Below, piece after piece: positions 1 to 8,892 of a stretch of DNA of 64,000 bases. The position numbers and the translations under genes are program-made. Numbering within the stretch: position 1 is the stretch's first letter; each line of letters opens with the position of its first letter. Origin of the DNA: Donghicola tyrosinivorans (GTDB taxonomy: Bacteria; Pseudomonadota; Alphaproteobacteria; Rhodobacterales; Rhodobacteraceae); contig NZ_PVTQ01000003.1 of the NCBI RefSeq assembly GCF_003003355.1, forward strand, positions 186,001-250,000, read 5' to 3'. Below the pieces are notes generated by a model. It did not search any database, was not told the DNA's origin, and worked only from the letters and a program-made list of their open reading frames with translations.

Positions 1-646
1 AATTGCGGATCACCTGTGCGCTGACCTGATGGCTTTCAAAAATGCCTCGGCGCACCAGTTCCTGCCCGATCGAGCGGTAGGTGTGCCCGTTCGCCCCGCC
101 ATAGCCCACGCGCATCATCCGCCCGTCGGTCATGCGCAACCGGCCTGACCCTTGGATTTGCAGAAAGAACAGCTCGACCGGATCGTCCACATAGGCAATC
201 TCAAGGCCGCGACCGGTCATCTGGTTGCTTTCCTCAATCTGGCGACGGGTCAGCCACGGACCGCTAGCGCGGGCCTCTTTCGGCATCCGATAAAGGGGAT
301 AGCGAAAACGGCCCGACTGACGGGTAGAAGCATCCAGTTCCGGCTCAAAATACCCTGTGAACAGGGGATCGGCCCCGTCAGTGATCAGAACGGGACGGAA
401 GAACAATTCAAAGAAAGCGCGGGGGTTGGCGGTCTGGTCCTTGGCAACGGAACACAGGCTTTGCCAGTCAGGACCGCGCATATCACCGCAGGTCTCCAGA
501 AACGCGGAAAGGGCCGCGCCGTGATCGTCGCTGGCCCATCCATCCAGATCGTCAAAACTCAGTAGTTGGGTCACGGGTTCCTCGCCAAGGGCAGGCGCCA
601 CCCACAGGGACAGCGCCAGAAGAATGCCGCCGAGGGACCGGATCAT
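1..646 (-). CDS. mltA: membrane-bound lytic murein transglycosylase A, 3' part cut by window edge
   Basis: N-terminal 215 residues of an MltA-type (GH102) lytic transglycosylase, which cleaves peptidoglycan glycan strands in the periplasm. Residues 1-21 form a signal peptide (hydrophobic run ILLALSLWVAPALG). Family motifs visible are GYFEP (98-102), QIQGSGRL (163-170) and YGGANGHTYRSIG (182-194). The C-terminal part with the catalytic Asp lies beyond base 1. The ATG (644-646) overlaps the stop codon of the upstream Tim44-like gene by 4 bases (ATGA), so the two are probably one operon with coupled translation. In Rhodobacterales this pair sits in the origin-proximal block. Identity is confident; completeness cannot be judged. 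Confidence 0.9.
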   Translation of the reverse strand, partial: MIRSLGGILLALSLWVAPALGEEPVTQLLSFDDLDGWASDDHGAALSAFLETCGDMRGPDWQSLCSVAKDQTANPRAFFELFFRPVLITDGADPLFTGYFEPELDASTRQSGRFRYPLYRMPKEARASGPWLTRRQIEESNQMTGRGLEIAYVDDPVELFFLQIQGSGRLRMTDGRMMRVGYGGANGHTYRSIGQELVRRGIFESHQVSAQVIRN

Positions 647-1305
647 TCCCCGGTCGCGACGAGTTGCCAGTTCGGATCGTCGCTGCCCATAACGCGGGCA
701 TAGGTCCAAACGTCCTTTTGCCGCTTGATCTGCTTTTTATCGCCTTCGACCACTTCGCCATCGGCGTCGCGGACCTCATAGGTCAGATCGGCCACATAGC
801 GCACAGTGACTTCGCCTTCGCCGGTCGCCTGATCAAAACTCGCATCAACCAGCTGCATTTCGCGGATACCAATAAAGCTGGCATCCACGGTTAGCCCCTG
901 ATCGGCACGGCGATCCACAACCGCTGCAAAGCTTTCGTAGATTTCTTCGTCCAGAAACGGCTCCAGATCGCGGATGTCGCCTTTTTCAAAGCCCATCAGG
1001 ATCATTTCATACGCGCCGCGGGCACCCTGAAGGAATTCGGTCACCGAGAAAGACGGCTCGGCCTTCTTCATCGCAGCCAGCGCGGTTGCCGCATCGCTGC
1101 TTTCGGGAACGTGGTCGATGATGTCCCGATCAGGACCGCCATCGATCACCTCAAACGAATGACGCGAATTCTCAGAGGGTGCCTCATTCCGGGCGAGGGG
1201 CGGCTTTTCATAGCCTTCCCGCGATCCCAGCACGTTTTTCAGCCGGAAAATCAGGAAGAGCGCGATGCCTGCCAGCACCAGAAGTTGCACGATCGGAGTG
1301 TTCAT
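643..1305 (-). CDS. Tim44-like domain protein (TimA family)
   Basis: A 220-residue protein with one N-terminal membrane helix (about 5-20, VQLLVLAGIALFLIF), a charged low-complexity linker (25-65), and a Tim44-like domain (about 75-220). Bacterial members are inner-membrane proteins related to the mitochondrial import-motor adaptor Tim44; their role is thought to be in membrane-protein or envelope complexes but is not well defined. It is the first gene of a leftward operon with mltA (4-base overlap). The start ATG at 1303-1305 faces fxsA across a 268-base divergent spacer. Family call is from overall domain layout and genomic position. Confidence 0.85.
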   Translation of the reverse strand: MNTPIVQLLVLAGIALFLIFRLKNVLGSREGYEKPPLARNEAPSENSRHSFEVIDGGPDRDIIDHVPESSDAATALAAMKKAEPSFSVTEFLQGARGAYEMILMGFEKGDIRDLEPFLDEEIYESFAAVVDRRADQGLTVDASFIGIREMQLVDASFDQATGEGEVTVRYVADLTYEVRDADGEVVEGDKKQIKRQKDVWTYARVMGSDDPNWQLVATGE

Positions 1306-1573
1306 CAGTTCCTCGTCTTTAGGTCGGCCGCCGTCGAATGCCGTTGTAATCTATGTATGTCACAGATGGGGGCAAGTCCACCGAAGCACAATGCAGGTGA
1401 CCCGTCAAAAATGCCTAAATCGGTCAGGATTTCGTAGCGTTTCGCTGTTTCTCGCCGGAAAACGCGGGTTTTTCCGTGCAAGAATAGTAAGCGGGGCACA
1501 AAGCCCCTATGTAATTGCGAACCCCGCGCCAATAGCGGGCGGGATGACGATTTGACGCGAAGGAAGACGAAAA
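1306..1573. promoter_or_regulatory. divergent intergenic region between tim44-like gene and fxsA
   Basis: This 268-base spacer must hold the promoters for the leftward tim44-mltA operon and the rightward fxsA-secB pair. It contains a small inverted repeat GGGGC-acaaa-GCCCC at 1493-1507 and a hairpin with A-rich and T-rich arms at about 1456-1476. I see no convincing -35/-10 pair and no coding frame with codon use like its neighbours. Confidence 0.4.
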
Positions 1574-2068
1574 ATGTGGCTGCTTCTGGCTTTTGTGCTG
1601 GTTCCGATGATCGAGATCGGCCTGTTTATTCAGGTTGGAGGCGTGATTGGCCTATGGCCCACGCTGGCCATCGTCTTTCTGACCGCCATCGCAGGCAGCT
1701 ACATGGTGAAATCCGAGGGGCTGAAAACCCTGCGCGATTTGCAGCAGTCCATGACCCAGATGTCGGACCCCTCGCAACATTTGGCGCACGGGGCGATGAT
1801 CCTGTTTGCGGGCGCGCTGCTGCTGACGCCGGGCTTTTTCACCGACACCATGGGTCTTTTGCTGCTGATCCCCGGTGTGCGGACGGCGGTCTTTAAGCAG
1901 ATGCGTGGCCGGATGAAGATGCAGACGTTCCACGCATCCTCACAGGGCGGTCATTACCACCGCAGCGGCCCCGGATCGGACACGATCGACGTGGATTACG
2001 AAGTGATTGATGAAACACGTCCGAAAGAGGATCGCCCCGACGGTCCCAGCGGGTGGACTCGCCATTGA
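1574..2068 (+). CDS. fxsA: FxsA family cytoplasmic-membrane protein
   Basis: A 164-residue FxsA-family protein. Hydrophobic segments at about 1-20, 24-44 and 74-100 match the family's small membrane core, including the conserved LLLTPGFFTDTMGLLLLIPG stretch (about 83-102). The C-terminal ~50 residues are polar and presumably cytoplasmic. In E. coli, FxsA was named for suppressing F exclusion of phage T7; its normal role is unknown. The start has the Shine-Dalgarno-like AAGGAAG just upstream. It lies 56 bases before secB on the same strand, a conserved pairing near the alphaproteobacterial origin. Confidence 0.88.
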   Translation: MWLLLAFVLVPMIEIGLFIQVGGVIGLWPTLAIVFLTAIAGSYMVKSEGLKTLRDLQQSMTQMSDPSQHLAHGAMILFAGALLLTPGFFTDTMGLLLLIPGVRTAVFKQMRGRMKMQTFHASSQGGHYHRSGPGSDTIDVDYEVIDETRPKEDRPDGPSGWTRH

Positions 2069-2124
2069 GGCGCTGGGTGTGAAGTGATAACACCAGTCCC
2101 AAAGAATTTCCAACGGAGCGAGTT

Positions 2125-2628
2125 ATGACCGAAGAGACAGCAGGCGCGGCGCCCCAGGCGCAGCAGCCCCAGATCAAGATGAACATCCTGGCCCAGTACA
2201 TCCGGGACATGTCGTTCGAAAACATCCTGGCCCAAAAAGGCGCCAACGGTGACACCACCCCCGAGCTGAAAGTAAACGTCGCACTGGACGTCAAAAAGCG
2301 CACCGCGCCGAACCAGTACGAAGTCATCATGAAGCTGAACGTTGCGGCGAACACCAAAGAGGGCAACCAGCCCCTGTTCCTGCTGGAACTGGAATACGGC
2401 GGCGTATTCAACATCGAAGGCGTGCCGGAAAACCAGCTGCACCCCTTCCTGCTGATCGAATGCCCCCGTCAGCTGTTCCCCTACGTGCGCCGCATCGTTA
2501 GCGATGTGACCCGCGATGGCAGCTTCCCTCCGCTGAACCTCGAGCCCATCGACTTTGTCGCGCTGTACATGAACGAGCAGGCACGTCGCGCTCAGGCACA
2601 GCAGGCCGAGGCACCCGCAGTCAACTAA
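2125..2628 (+). CDS. secB: protein-export chaperone SecB
   Basis: A 167-residue SecB, the homotetrameric cytosolic chaperone that keeps preproteins unfolded and delivers them to SecA. Recognisable parts are the QYIRDMSFEN segment near residue 30, LNVAANTKEG in the beta-sheet core, and the ECPRQLFPYVRRIVSD stretch near 113-128. Length and the Gln/Ala-rich tails are typical for Alphaproteobacteria. A GGAGCGAG ribosome-binding site precedes the ATG. It converges with dnaQ; only 15 bases separate the two stop codons and I see no strong terminator there. Confidence 0.97.
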   Translation: MTEETAGAAPQAQQPQIKMNILAQYIRDMSFENILAQKGANGDTTPELKVNVALDVKKRTAPNQYEVIMKLNVAANTKEGNQPLFLLELEYGGVFNIEGVPENQLHPFLLIECPRQLFPYVRRIVSDVTRDGSFPPLNLEPIDFVALYMNEQARRAQAQQAEAPAVN

Positions 2629-2643
2629 GGGCTGCGTGACCAG

Positions 2644-3327
2644 TTATTTCCGGTTCCACAACGGGTTGTCGCCCAGTTTTGCCACGAATTCGGCATGGGC
2701 GGCGGCCTCTTTCTCGGAGATCCGAGAGGGCAGAGGATTGGGCCGCGGACGCGGACGCCAAACCTCGCCATTGGCGCCGGTGCTGTGATCCACTGTGGCC
2801 AGACCAAAGTCAGGCTGACGCCCGCCGATCAGCTCCAGGTACACTTCCGCCAGAATTTCCGAGTCCAAAAGCGCCCCGTGCAGGGTCCGCGACGAGTTGT
2901 CGATGGCAAAGCGGCGGCACAACGCGTCCAAGGACGCCGGCGCACCAGGGAAACGCTTGCGGGCGATCTCTAGCGTGTCCAGCGCCTGCGACATGGGCAG
3001 CTGCGGCAGGTTCATCCAGCGCAGCTCGGCGTTCAGGAACTTCATATCGAAGCTGGCGTTGTGAATGACCAGCTTGGCGTCACGCACGAAATCCAGAAAA
3101 CTTTGGCCCACTTCAGCGAATTTGGGCTTATCGCGCAGGAAATCGTCGCCTAGGCCGTGCACTTTAAACGCCTCTTCGGGCATGGGGCGTTCGGGGTTGA
3201 TGTAGACGTGATAGGTCTCGCCGGTGGGCATGTGGTTGTACAGCTCAACACAGCCGATCTCGACGATGCGGTCGCCCTGTTCGGGGTCAAATCCAGTGGT
3301 TTCGGTATCGAGAACGATTTCACGCAT
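2644..3327 (-). CDS. dnaQ: DNA polymerase III epsilon subunit (3'-5' proofreading exonuclease)
   Basis: A 227-residue DEDDh exonuclease. The first motif is LDTETTGFDP near residue 6 (catalytic Asp and Glu), followed by VIHNASFDMKFL (motif II) and the HGALLDSEILAEVY motif III with the catalytic His and Asp. As epsilon it proofreads for the replicative polymerase core. I chose the ATG at 3325-3327, which starts right at the conserved MREIVLDTETTG, over an in-frame codon 30 bases upstream. It overlaps the end of coaE by 8 bases. It is the last gene of the maf-aroE-coaE-dnaQ operon, whose order is conserved beside alphaproteobacterial origins. Confidence 0.95.
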   Translation of the reverse strand: MREIVLDTETTGFDPEQGDRIVEIGCVELYNHMPTGETYHVYINPERPMPEEAFKVHGLGDDFLRDKPKFAEVGQSFLDFVRDAKLVIHNASFDMKFLNAELRWMNLPQLPMSQALDTLEIARKRFPGAPASLDALCRRFAIDNSSRTLHGALLDSEILAEVYLELIGGRQPDFGLATVDHSTGANGEVWRPRPRPNPLPSRISEKEAAAHAEFVAKLGDNPLWNRK

Positions 3328-3913
3328 CGCGCTGTCCCTGTCTGATCTGATCCACAATCGCGGCCACCTGAGCCTGCGCGTGTTCTAGCGTATCGGTTTC
3401 GATGATGAAATCGGCGCGGGCACGTTTTTCTGTATCCGGCATCTGGCGGGCTTTGATTTGTTCGAACTGGGCCGCATCCATCGTACCACGAGCCAAAACG
3501 CGGGCCCGCTGGGTATCCGGATCGACCGAAGTCACCGCAACGCCGTCCATCTGCGCCTCTGTCCCGTTCTCAAACAGCAGGGGAATATCGTAAATCGCGA
3601 TATCGGCAGTGCACGCCGCGCGGAATGCGTCGCGATCCTGTGAAACCAAAGGATGAACGATTGCCTCTAACTGTCTAAATGCGTTGGGATTTTCGCCAAG
3701 ATACGCCCGCAGAGCAGGGCGGCTGACCGCCCCATCCACCACAACACCCGGAAAAGCCGCCTGCAAAGGGGCCACGGCCGCACCATTCACGCCGTAAATG
3801 CGATGCACGGCTGCATCTGCGTCCCAATGGGCGCAGCCAAGATCCACGAACATCTGCGCAGTGGTGCTTTTTCCGGTGCCGATCGATCCGGTCAGCCCCA
3901 GATGGTAGGTCAT
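3320..3913 (-). CDS. coaE: dephospho-CoA kinase
   Basis: A 197-residue CoaE, which phosphorylates the 3'-OH of the ribose in dephospho-CoA, the last step of CoA synthesis. The P-loop GSIGTGKS is at residues 9-16, and FVDLGCAHWDADAAVH (about 22-37) is the characteristic substrate-side segment. The HP(L/V) motif and a lid region with RQMPDTEKRARADF follow. Start and stop overlap aroE (ATGA, 4 bases) and dnaQ (8 bases), so the genes are translated as a coupled series. Confidence 0.96.
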   Translation of the reverse strand: MTYHLGLTGSIGTGKSTTAQMFVDLGCAHWDADAAVHRIYGVNGAAVAPLQAAFPGVVVDGAVSRPALRAYLGENPNAFRQLEAIVHPLVSQDRDAFRAACTADIAIYDIPLLFENGTEAQMDGVAVTSVDPDTQRARVLARGTMDAAQFEQIKARQMPDTEKRARADFIIETDTLEHAQAQVAAIVDQIRQGQRDA

Positions 3914-4743
3914 CCCAGAACCACCTGCCGCAATTCCTCATCCACCGTGGGCTGGGTGCCAAACCAACGGTAAAAGCCCGGAACCGCTTGGTGCAGCAGC
4001 ATCCCCAGACCATCCACCGTGCGGCAGCCATGTTCACGGGCCTGCGCCAGCAGTGGCGTTTCCAGCGGGGTATACACGATATCCGTGACCAGAGCCGAGG
4101 TGGGCAAATCGCTGAGGTTAATCTTCAACGGCGGGTTCCCCACCATCCCTTGCGAGGTGGTGTTTACCAGCGTAGCAGCACCTTCCAGCATCCGATCCAG
4201 ATGCACCCAGTCATAGACCGAGATTTTGCCGCCAAATTCGGACTTTAGCTGATCCGCGCGCAGGCGCGTGCGATTGGTCAGGCGGATTTCGGGCACGCCC
4301 GCATCCAGCAGCGCCACGATAATCGCCCGCGACGCACCGCCCGCACCGATCACCACTGCGGGGCCGGCTTTGGGGTTCCAATCAGGGCAATTCTGCCGAA
4401 GGTTCTGCATAAAGCCGTAACCGTCAGTGTTATCGGCATAAATCGTGTGATCGGGACGGAAAATCAGCGTGTTTGCGGCACCAATCAGGGTCGCACGGTC
4501 CGAGACCTGATCGGCCAGACGCAAAGCGGCCTCTTTATGGGGAATAGTCACGTTCGCACCGACAAAACCCATACGGCTCATGGCGCCCAGAACTTCGACC
4601 AGATCATCGGGCTGAACCTCAAGCGGTACATAATGCCCCGCGATCCCGTAACGCTTTAACCAATGACCATGAAGGCGCGGCGACAGACTATGGCCAACGG
4701 GGCAACCAATCACCCCCGCAAGCGGTATGTTGGTGTGACTCAT
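3910..4743 (-). CDS. aroE: shikimate dehydrogenase (NADP+)
   Basis: A 277-residue AroE, which reduces 3-dehydroshikimate to shikimate in aromatic amino-acid synthesis. Visible motifs are [13 protein letters not shown] (13-25, shikimate contact), [11 protein letters not shown] with the catalytic Lys near 69, ADNTDGYGF with the catalytic Asp near 105, the NADP-binding GAGGASRAI, and a C-terminal GLGMLLHQ. The length matches the family. It overlaps maf and coaE by 4 bases on either side, in the conserved origin-proximal operon. Confidence 0.96.
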   Translation of the reverse strand: MSHTNIPLAGVIGCPVGHSLSPRLHGHWLKRYGIAGHYVPLEVQPDDLVEVLGAMSRMGFVGANVTIPHKEAALRLADQVSDRATLIGAANTLIFRPDHTIYADNTDGYGFMQNLRQNCPDWNPKAGPAVVIGAGGASRAIIVALLDAGVPEIRLTNRTRLRADQLKSEFGGKISVYDWVHLDRMLEGAATLVNTTSQGMVGNPPLKINLSDLPTSALVTDIVYTPLETPLLAQAREHGCRTVDGLGMLLHQAVPGFYRWFGTQPTVDEELRQVVLG

Positions 4744-5339
4744 GCTCTGATACTCCCCCTCGCCGACAAGTAAGACAACAGTTCGACCAGTGGCAAACCC
4801 AATATTGTGAAGTAATCACCCTGAACACTGGCAAATAGACGCACGCCTTCTTCCTCAAGCTTATATCCGCCGACCGAGTGGCGGATACTGTCCCAATTCC
4901 GCGCGATATAATCATCCAGATAGTCGTCTGAAAAGTTCGACATCCGCAGGCGCGCGATGCCCACATGACGCCAAAGAGGCTCGGCCCCCTGATAGATCAC
5001 GACCGCCGACATCAACATGTGCTGCTGACTACGCAGCGCCATCAGCTGTTCGCGGGCCATATCGGGCGTTTCAGGCTTGGAAAACACGCGCGTCTTCAGC
5101 GCCAACACCTGATCGCAGCCCAAAACAAGGGCGTCAGGATGCTTTGCGCTGATCTTGCGCGCTTTGGTTTCGGCCAAAGCGTCCGCCACATCGCGGGGAT
5201 TTGCGTCCTCTGCCTCTAAAGCGGCGCGGATCGCCTCTTCGTCGACGCGGGCGGGGATGATTTCAACATCAAGACCGGCGTTGCGCAACAATTGTGCCCG
5301 AATCTCTGATCCTGACGCAAGGATCAGTCTTTCCTGCAT
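4740..5339 (-). CDS. Maf-family nucleotide pyrophosphatase
   Basis: A 199-residue Maf/HAM1-superfold protein, which hydrolyses non-standard nucleoside triphosphates. The N-terminal [17 protein letters not shown] (7-23) is the substrate loop. The acidic motif reads GCDQVLAL near 74-81, closer to the GSDQV form of the YceF (m7GTP-type) branch than to the ADT form of YhdE (dTTP/UTP-type); that sub-assignment is inference. It is the first gene of the leftward maf-aroE-coaE-dnaQ operon and the last gene before the candidate origin at 5340-5729. Confidence 0.9.
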   Translation of the reverse strand: MQERLILASGSEIRAQLLRNAGLDVEIIPARVDEEAIRAALEAEDANPRDVADALAETKARKISAKHPDALVLGCDQVLALKTRVFSKPETPDMAREQLMALRSQQHMLMSAVVIYQGAEPLWRHVGIARLRMSNFSDDYLDDYIARNWDSIRHSVGGYKLEEEGVRLFASVQGDYFTILGLPLVELLSYLSARGSIRA

Positions 5340-5729
5340 GTGGATATCCCTGTGAGAGTCATTTTGGTAATCACGGTTTGTTCTTATGGATCACTAGCGG
5401 CCTTCCAACCGCCTGTCGATAAGTCACATGGTTTTGCCCACGTTCAAGGCGTTTTTGCCTATGTGGGCGAGGAAAACCTGAAAGCGTGGGAAAACGGAAT
5501 CTCCCAACAGTTTTCCACAGATTCCCACCCATCCACAGACTCCGGATTCAGTGAATGAATCCAAACCCCTTGTTTTGAATCATTTTCCTGATCCCCACCC
5601 TCTGTGTAACGTTTTCCCCGTGTGGAAAACCACGCGGAGAACCAAACAATCCACAGGAGTCAGGTACCTCTAAAAAAACAACTTCCTTTTCTTTCTTATT
5701 CTTTATTTAAGTCAGGCAGAGAGGTTCCC
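5340..5729. other. candidate chromosomal replication origin (oriC)
   Basis: A 390-base gap from which the flanking genes diverge (maf leftward, hemJ rightward). DnaA-box-like 9-mers, compared with TTATCCACA, lie at 5414-5422 (minus, TTATCGACA), 5511-5519 (plus, TTTTCCACA) and 5621-5629 (minus, TTTTCCACA), each with one mismatch, and at 5529-5537 and 5647-5655 (plus), each with two. An AT-rich tract at 5671-5711 could be the unwinding element. In Caulobacter, oriC lies in the equivalent place, between the maf arm and the hem/rho arm. The hemJ promoter must also be here. No experimental proof; position and boxes agree. Confidence 0.7.
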
Positions 5730-6182
5730 ATGCTAGACATCCTGAGCGCGCTTTACCCTTGGACAAAATCCCTACATGTGATTTCGGTGATCACCTGGAT
5801 GGCAGGGATTTTCTATCTTCCCCGCTTGTTCGTGTATCATGCAGAGAAAGCGGGGGATCAGACCGGAGAGTTGCACGAAACCTTCACGATCATGGAACGA
5901 AAGCTGTTCAAGCTGATCATGAACCCCTCTTCGATCGCGACTTGGGTGTTCGGTTTGGCGCTTGTGTTCACGCCGGGCATTGTTGACTGGTCCTCTGTGT
6001 GGCCATGGACCAAAGCAGCTGCTGTGATCGGGATGACGTGGTTTCACCATTGGCTTGGGTATCGCCTCAAAGAGTTTGCATCCGGTAAAAATTCCCGGAA
6101 CGGCCGCACCTACCGGATGATGAACGAGGTTCCGACGCTGCTGATGCTGCTGATCGTGTTCTCGGTCATCGTTAAGTTCTAA
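5730..6182 (+). CDS. hemJ: protoporphyrinogen IX oxidase HemJ
   Basis: A 150-residue HemJ (formerly UPF0093) membrane protein, which oxidises protoporphyrinogen IX to protoporphyrin IX in heme and bacteriochlorophyll synthesis. There are four hydrophobic helices (about 15-32, 52-75, 82-100 and 128-148). Conserved residues include His16 in LHVISVITWMAG and the Arg33/His38 pair in PRLFVYH. I chose the ATG at 5730, preceded by AGAGAGG; a longer in-frame reading from 5622 would run into the candidate origin and lacks family similarity. It is the first gene of the right-hand arm, ahead of rho. The hemE gene that usually adjoins this locus is absent here. Confidence 0.93.
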   Translation: MLDILSALYPWTKSLHVISVITWMAGIFYLPRLFVYHAEKAGDQTGELHETFTIMERKLFKLIMNPSSIATWVFGLALVFTPGIVDWSSVWPWTKAAAVIGMTWFHHWLGYRLKEFASGKNSRNGRTYRMMNEVPTLLMLLIVFSVIVKF

Positions 6183-6190
6183 GGGTTTCA

Positions 6191-6218
6191 TTGACTCAGG
6201 AGGGAATCCCGCTTATCT
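6191..6218 (+). promoter_or_regulatory. possible sigma70 promoter for rho
   Basis: TTGACT at 6191-6196 and TTATCT at 6213-6218, spaced by 16 bases, lie in the 123-base gap between hemJ and rho. The remaining leader is about 80 bases. This is pattern only; read-through from hemJ is equally possible. Confidence 0.3.
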
Positions 6219-6305
6219 GCGGATCACGGCCTGTCCTGGTCGTGTCTTCCTGTTGTGAAATTTCCACATGCCGATGCCCCAACGTGGGGTGCAAAGGGTA
6301 TGCCT

Positions 6306-7577
6306 ATGACCGATGAACGCCTCAATCTATCCGACCTAAAAGCCAAGAGCCCCAAGTCTCTGTTGGCGATGGCCGAAGAATGGGAAATCGAAAACGCTTC
6401 GAACATGCGCAAGGGCGAGATGATGTTCTCGATCCTGAAAGAGCATGCTGAAGACGGCTTTGTCATCGGCGGCGAAGGTGTTCTGGAAGTTCTGCAGGAC
6501 GGTTTCGGCTTCCTCCGCTCGCCCGAGGCGAACTATCTGCCGGGTCCCGATGACATCTATGTCTCGCCCGACATGATCCGCCAGTATTCGCTGCGCACCG
6601 GTGACACCATCGAAGGTGTGATCAAGGCGCCGAATGAAACCGAACGCTATTTCGCGCTGACCGCGGTCGAGAAGGTTAACTTCCAAGACCCCGAAAGCGC
6701 CCGTCACAAGGTCAGCTTTGACAACCTGACGCCTCTGTACCCCGATGAACGTCTGAAGATGGAGGTCGAAGATCCCACCATCAAAGACCGGTCGGCCCGG
6801 ATCATCGATCTGGTGGCCCCCATCGGTAAAGGCCAGCGTTCGCTGATCGTGGCGCCGCCGCGGACCGGTAAGACCGTTCTGCTGCAGAACATCGCCAATA
6901 GCATCGAAAAGAACCACCCCGAGTGCTATCTGATCGTTCTTCTGATCGACGAACGTCCCGAAGAGGTGACCGACATGCAGCGTAGCGTGAAGGGTGAGGT
7001 AATCTCCTCGACCTTCGATGAACCTGCGACCCGTCACGTTGCCGTGGCCGAGATGGTCATTGAGAAGGCCAAGCGACTGGTCGAACACAAGCGGGACGTT
7101 GTGATCCTGCTGGACTCGATCACCCGTCTTGGCCGCGCCTACAACACCGTTGTACCGTCCTCTGGTAAGGTTCTGACCGGTGGTGTCGATGCGAACGCCC
7201 TACAGCGCCCCAAACGCTTCTTTGGTGCCGCACGGAACGTTGAAGAGGGTGGTTCGCTGACCATCATCGCCACCGCCCTGATCGACACCGGCAGCCGCAT
7301 GGACGAAGTGATCTTTGAAGAATTCAAAGGCACCGGTAACAGCGAAATCGTTCTGGACCGTAAGGTTGCCGACAAGCGCGTCTTCCCTGCGATGGACATC
7401 CTCAAATCGGGTACCCGCAAAGAAGATCTGCTGGTCGACAAAGGCGATCTGGCCAAGACTTTCGTTCTGCGCCGCATCCTGAATCCGATGGGTACCACGG
7501 ACGCTATCGAATTCCTGATTTCCAAATTGAAGCAGACCAAGACAAACTCCGAGTTCTTCGACTCGATGAACACCTAA
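6306..7577 (+). CDS. rho: transcription termination factor Rho
   Basis: A 423-residue Rho, the hexameric RNA helicase that ends transcription on unstructured C-rich RNA. It has the N-terminal Rho_N helix-extension-helix (1-48), the RNA-binding cold-shock-like domain with [16 protein letters not shown] (65-80), Walker A APPRTGKT (183-190), Walker [11 protein letters not shown], and the Q/R-loop region. I chose the ATG at 6306, giving [12 protein letters not shown]; codons further upstream add residues not seen in other alphaproteobacterial Rho proteins. It sits between hemJ and mnmE as in other Rhodobacterales. Confidence 0.97.
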   Translation: MTDERLNLSDLKAKSPKSLLAMAEEWEIENASNMRKGEMMFSILKEHAEDGFVIGGEGVLEVLQDGFGFLRSPEANYLPGPDDIYVSPDMIRQYSLRTGDTIEGVIKAPNETERYFALTAVEKVNFQDPESARHKVSFDNLTPLYPDERLKMEVEDPTIKDRSARIIDLVAPIGKGQRSLIVAPPRTGKTVLLQNIANSIEKNHPECYLIVLLIDERPEEVTDMQRSVKGEVISSTFDEPATRHVAVAEMVIEKAKRLVEHKRDVVILLDSITRLGRAYNTVVPSSGKVLTGGVDANALQRPKRFFGAARNVEEGGSLTIIATALIDTGSRMDEVIFEEFKGTGNSEIVLDRKVADKRVFPAMDILKSGTRKEDLLVDKGDLAKTFVLRRILNPMGTTDAIEFLISKLKQTKTNSEFFDSMNT

Positions 7578-7586
7578 GAGGGCGTG

Positions 7587-8873
7587 ATGGACACGATCTT
7601 TGCCCTGGCGACTGCTCAAGGCAAAGCCGGGGTCGCAGTGATCCGGATTTCGGGGCCGCAGGCATTTGCCGCGGCCTCTGTTCTTGCGGGCAGCTTGCCA
7701 GCGCCGCGCAAAACTGGCGTGCGCTTGCTGCGCGACGGGGAAGGGGCCTTGGTTGATGAGGCCATGGTGATCAGCTTTGCCGGTCCCGCCAGCTTTACCG
7801 GCGAAGATGTGGTCGAACTGCATCTGCACGGTAGCCCCGCCATCGTGCGACGCGTGATGGAGTTACTGTCTGACTGCGATGGTCTGCGTTTGGCAGAGGC
7901 GGGGGAATTCACCCGTCGCGCCTTGGAGAACGAACGTCTGGATTTGGCGCAGGTCGAAGGCCTATCCGATCTGATCGAGGCCGAGACCGAAGCACAGCGT
8001 CAGCAAGCGGTGCGCGTGTTCTCTGGCGGATTGGGCGATCAGGCCGAGGTTTGGCGATCGCGCATCATCCGGGCGGCGGCCTTGCTGGAAGCAACTATCG
8101 ACTTTGCTGATGAAGAGGTCCCCGAGGACGTCACACCCGAAGTGGTTGGCCTGCTAGAGCAGGTTCAAAGCGACCTAGGCCACGAAATCGTGGGGTCTAA
8201 GGTGGCCGAACGTCTACATCTTGGGTTTGAGGTTGCGATTCTAGGTGCCCCGAACGCCGGGAAGTCGACTTTGTTGAACCATATCGCTCGGCGCGAGGCG
8301 GCGATTACCTCGGATATCGCGGGAACGACCCGCGACGTGATTGAGGTTCGGATGGATCTGAAAGGCCTGCCAGTTACCTTCCTTGATACTGCCGGTCTTC
8401 GTGAGACCGATGACCATGTGGAAGGGATTGGCATCCAGCGCGCCCTGCAGCGGGCTGAGGCGGCCGACCTGCGGGTTTTTCTGACGCAACCCGATGAAGA
8501 GCTGCTGCTAGCCCCTGTCGAAGGCGACTTAGTGTACCGTGCTAAGGCTGACCTGCTAGATGATGATGTTGGGGCAATATCTGGTAAAACTGGCGCTGGT
8601 ACTGCCGATATGCTGGATTCGGTCTTCGCTGTTTTGTCAGAGCGGATGCAACGGGTGAACCTTGCCAGCAAGGAACGCCATCGGGTTGCCTTACTGCGGG
8701 CTAAGGATGCGCTGGCCGAGGCAGCTATTCAGGTGTCAGCCGGTCCTGACCGCTATGAATTGGCGGCAGAAGAGATTAGATCTGCTGCAAGGGCGCTAGA
8801 CATGCTCTTGGGGAGAATCGACGTTGAAGCTATTTTGGACGAAATCTTCTCAAGCTTCTGTCTCGGGAAATAG
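7587..8873 (+). CDS. mnmE: tRNA modification GTPase MnmE (TrmE)
   Basis: A 428-residue MnmE, which with MnmG installs the 5-carboxymethylaminomethyl group on U34 of certain tRNAs. The N-terminal folate-binding domain covers about 1-118. The inserted G domain has GAPNAGKST (220-228), the AGTTRDVIE switch and the DTAGLRE G3 motif. The invariant C-terminal Cys motif appears as FCLGK at the very end. An in-frame GTG precedes the ATG by one codon, but the AGAGGG ribosome site at 7578-7583 is better spaced for the ATG at 7587. It is followed closely by its partner mnmG. Confidence 0.96.
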   Translation: MDTIFALATAQGKAGVAVIRISGPQAFAAASVLAGSLPAPRKTGVRLLRDGEGALVDEAMVISFAGPASFTGEDVVELHLHGSPAIVRRVMELLSDCDGLRLAEAGEFTRRALENERLDLAQVEGLSDLIEAETEAQRQQAVRVFSGGLGDQAEVWRSRIIRAAALLEATIDFADEEVPEDVTPEVVGLLEQVQSDLGHEIVGSKVAERLHLGFEVAILGAPNAGKSTLLNHIARREAAITSDIAGTTRDVIEVRMDLKGLPVTFLDTAGLRETDDHVEGIGIQRALQRAEAADLRVFLTQPDEELLLAPVEGDLVYRAKADLLDDDVGAISGKTGAGTADMLDSVFAVLSERMQRVNLASKERHRVALLRAKDALAEAAIQVSAGPDRYELAAEEIRSAARALDMLLGRIDVEAILDEIFSSFCLGK

Positions 8874-8876
8874 GAG

Positions 8877-8892
8877 TGTTTCACGTGAAACA
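8877..8892. promoter_or_regulatory. parS centromere site (perfect)
   Basis: TGTTTCACGTGAAACA, a perfect 16-bp palindrome identical to the canonical parS sequence bound by ParB. It overlaps the start region of mnmG, encoding the FHVKQ stretch if translation began at 8876. It lies about 3.3 kb from parB and about 3.2 kb from the candidate origin. Confidence 0.95.

Noticed and set aside
5340-5558. Short open frame in the candidate origin.
   Set aside because: Its codons overlap DnaA-box-like sites and AT-rich DNA; no ribosome site, no similarity, starts one base past the maf start codon.
8876-8884. GTG at 8876 as the mnmG start.
   Set aside because: It would overlap the AGGAG ribosome site at 8872-8876; the GTG at 8885 is correctly spaced.
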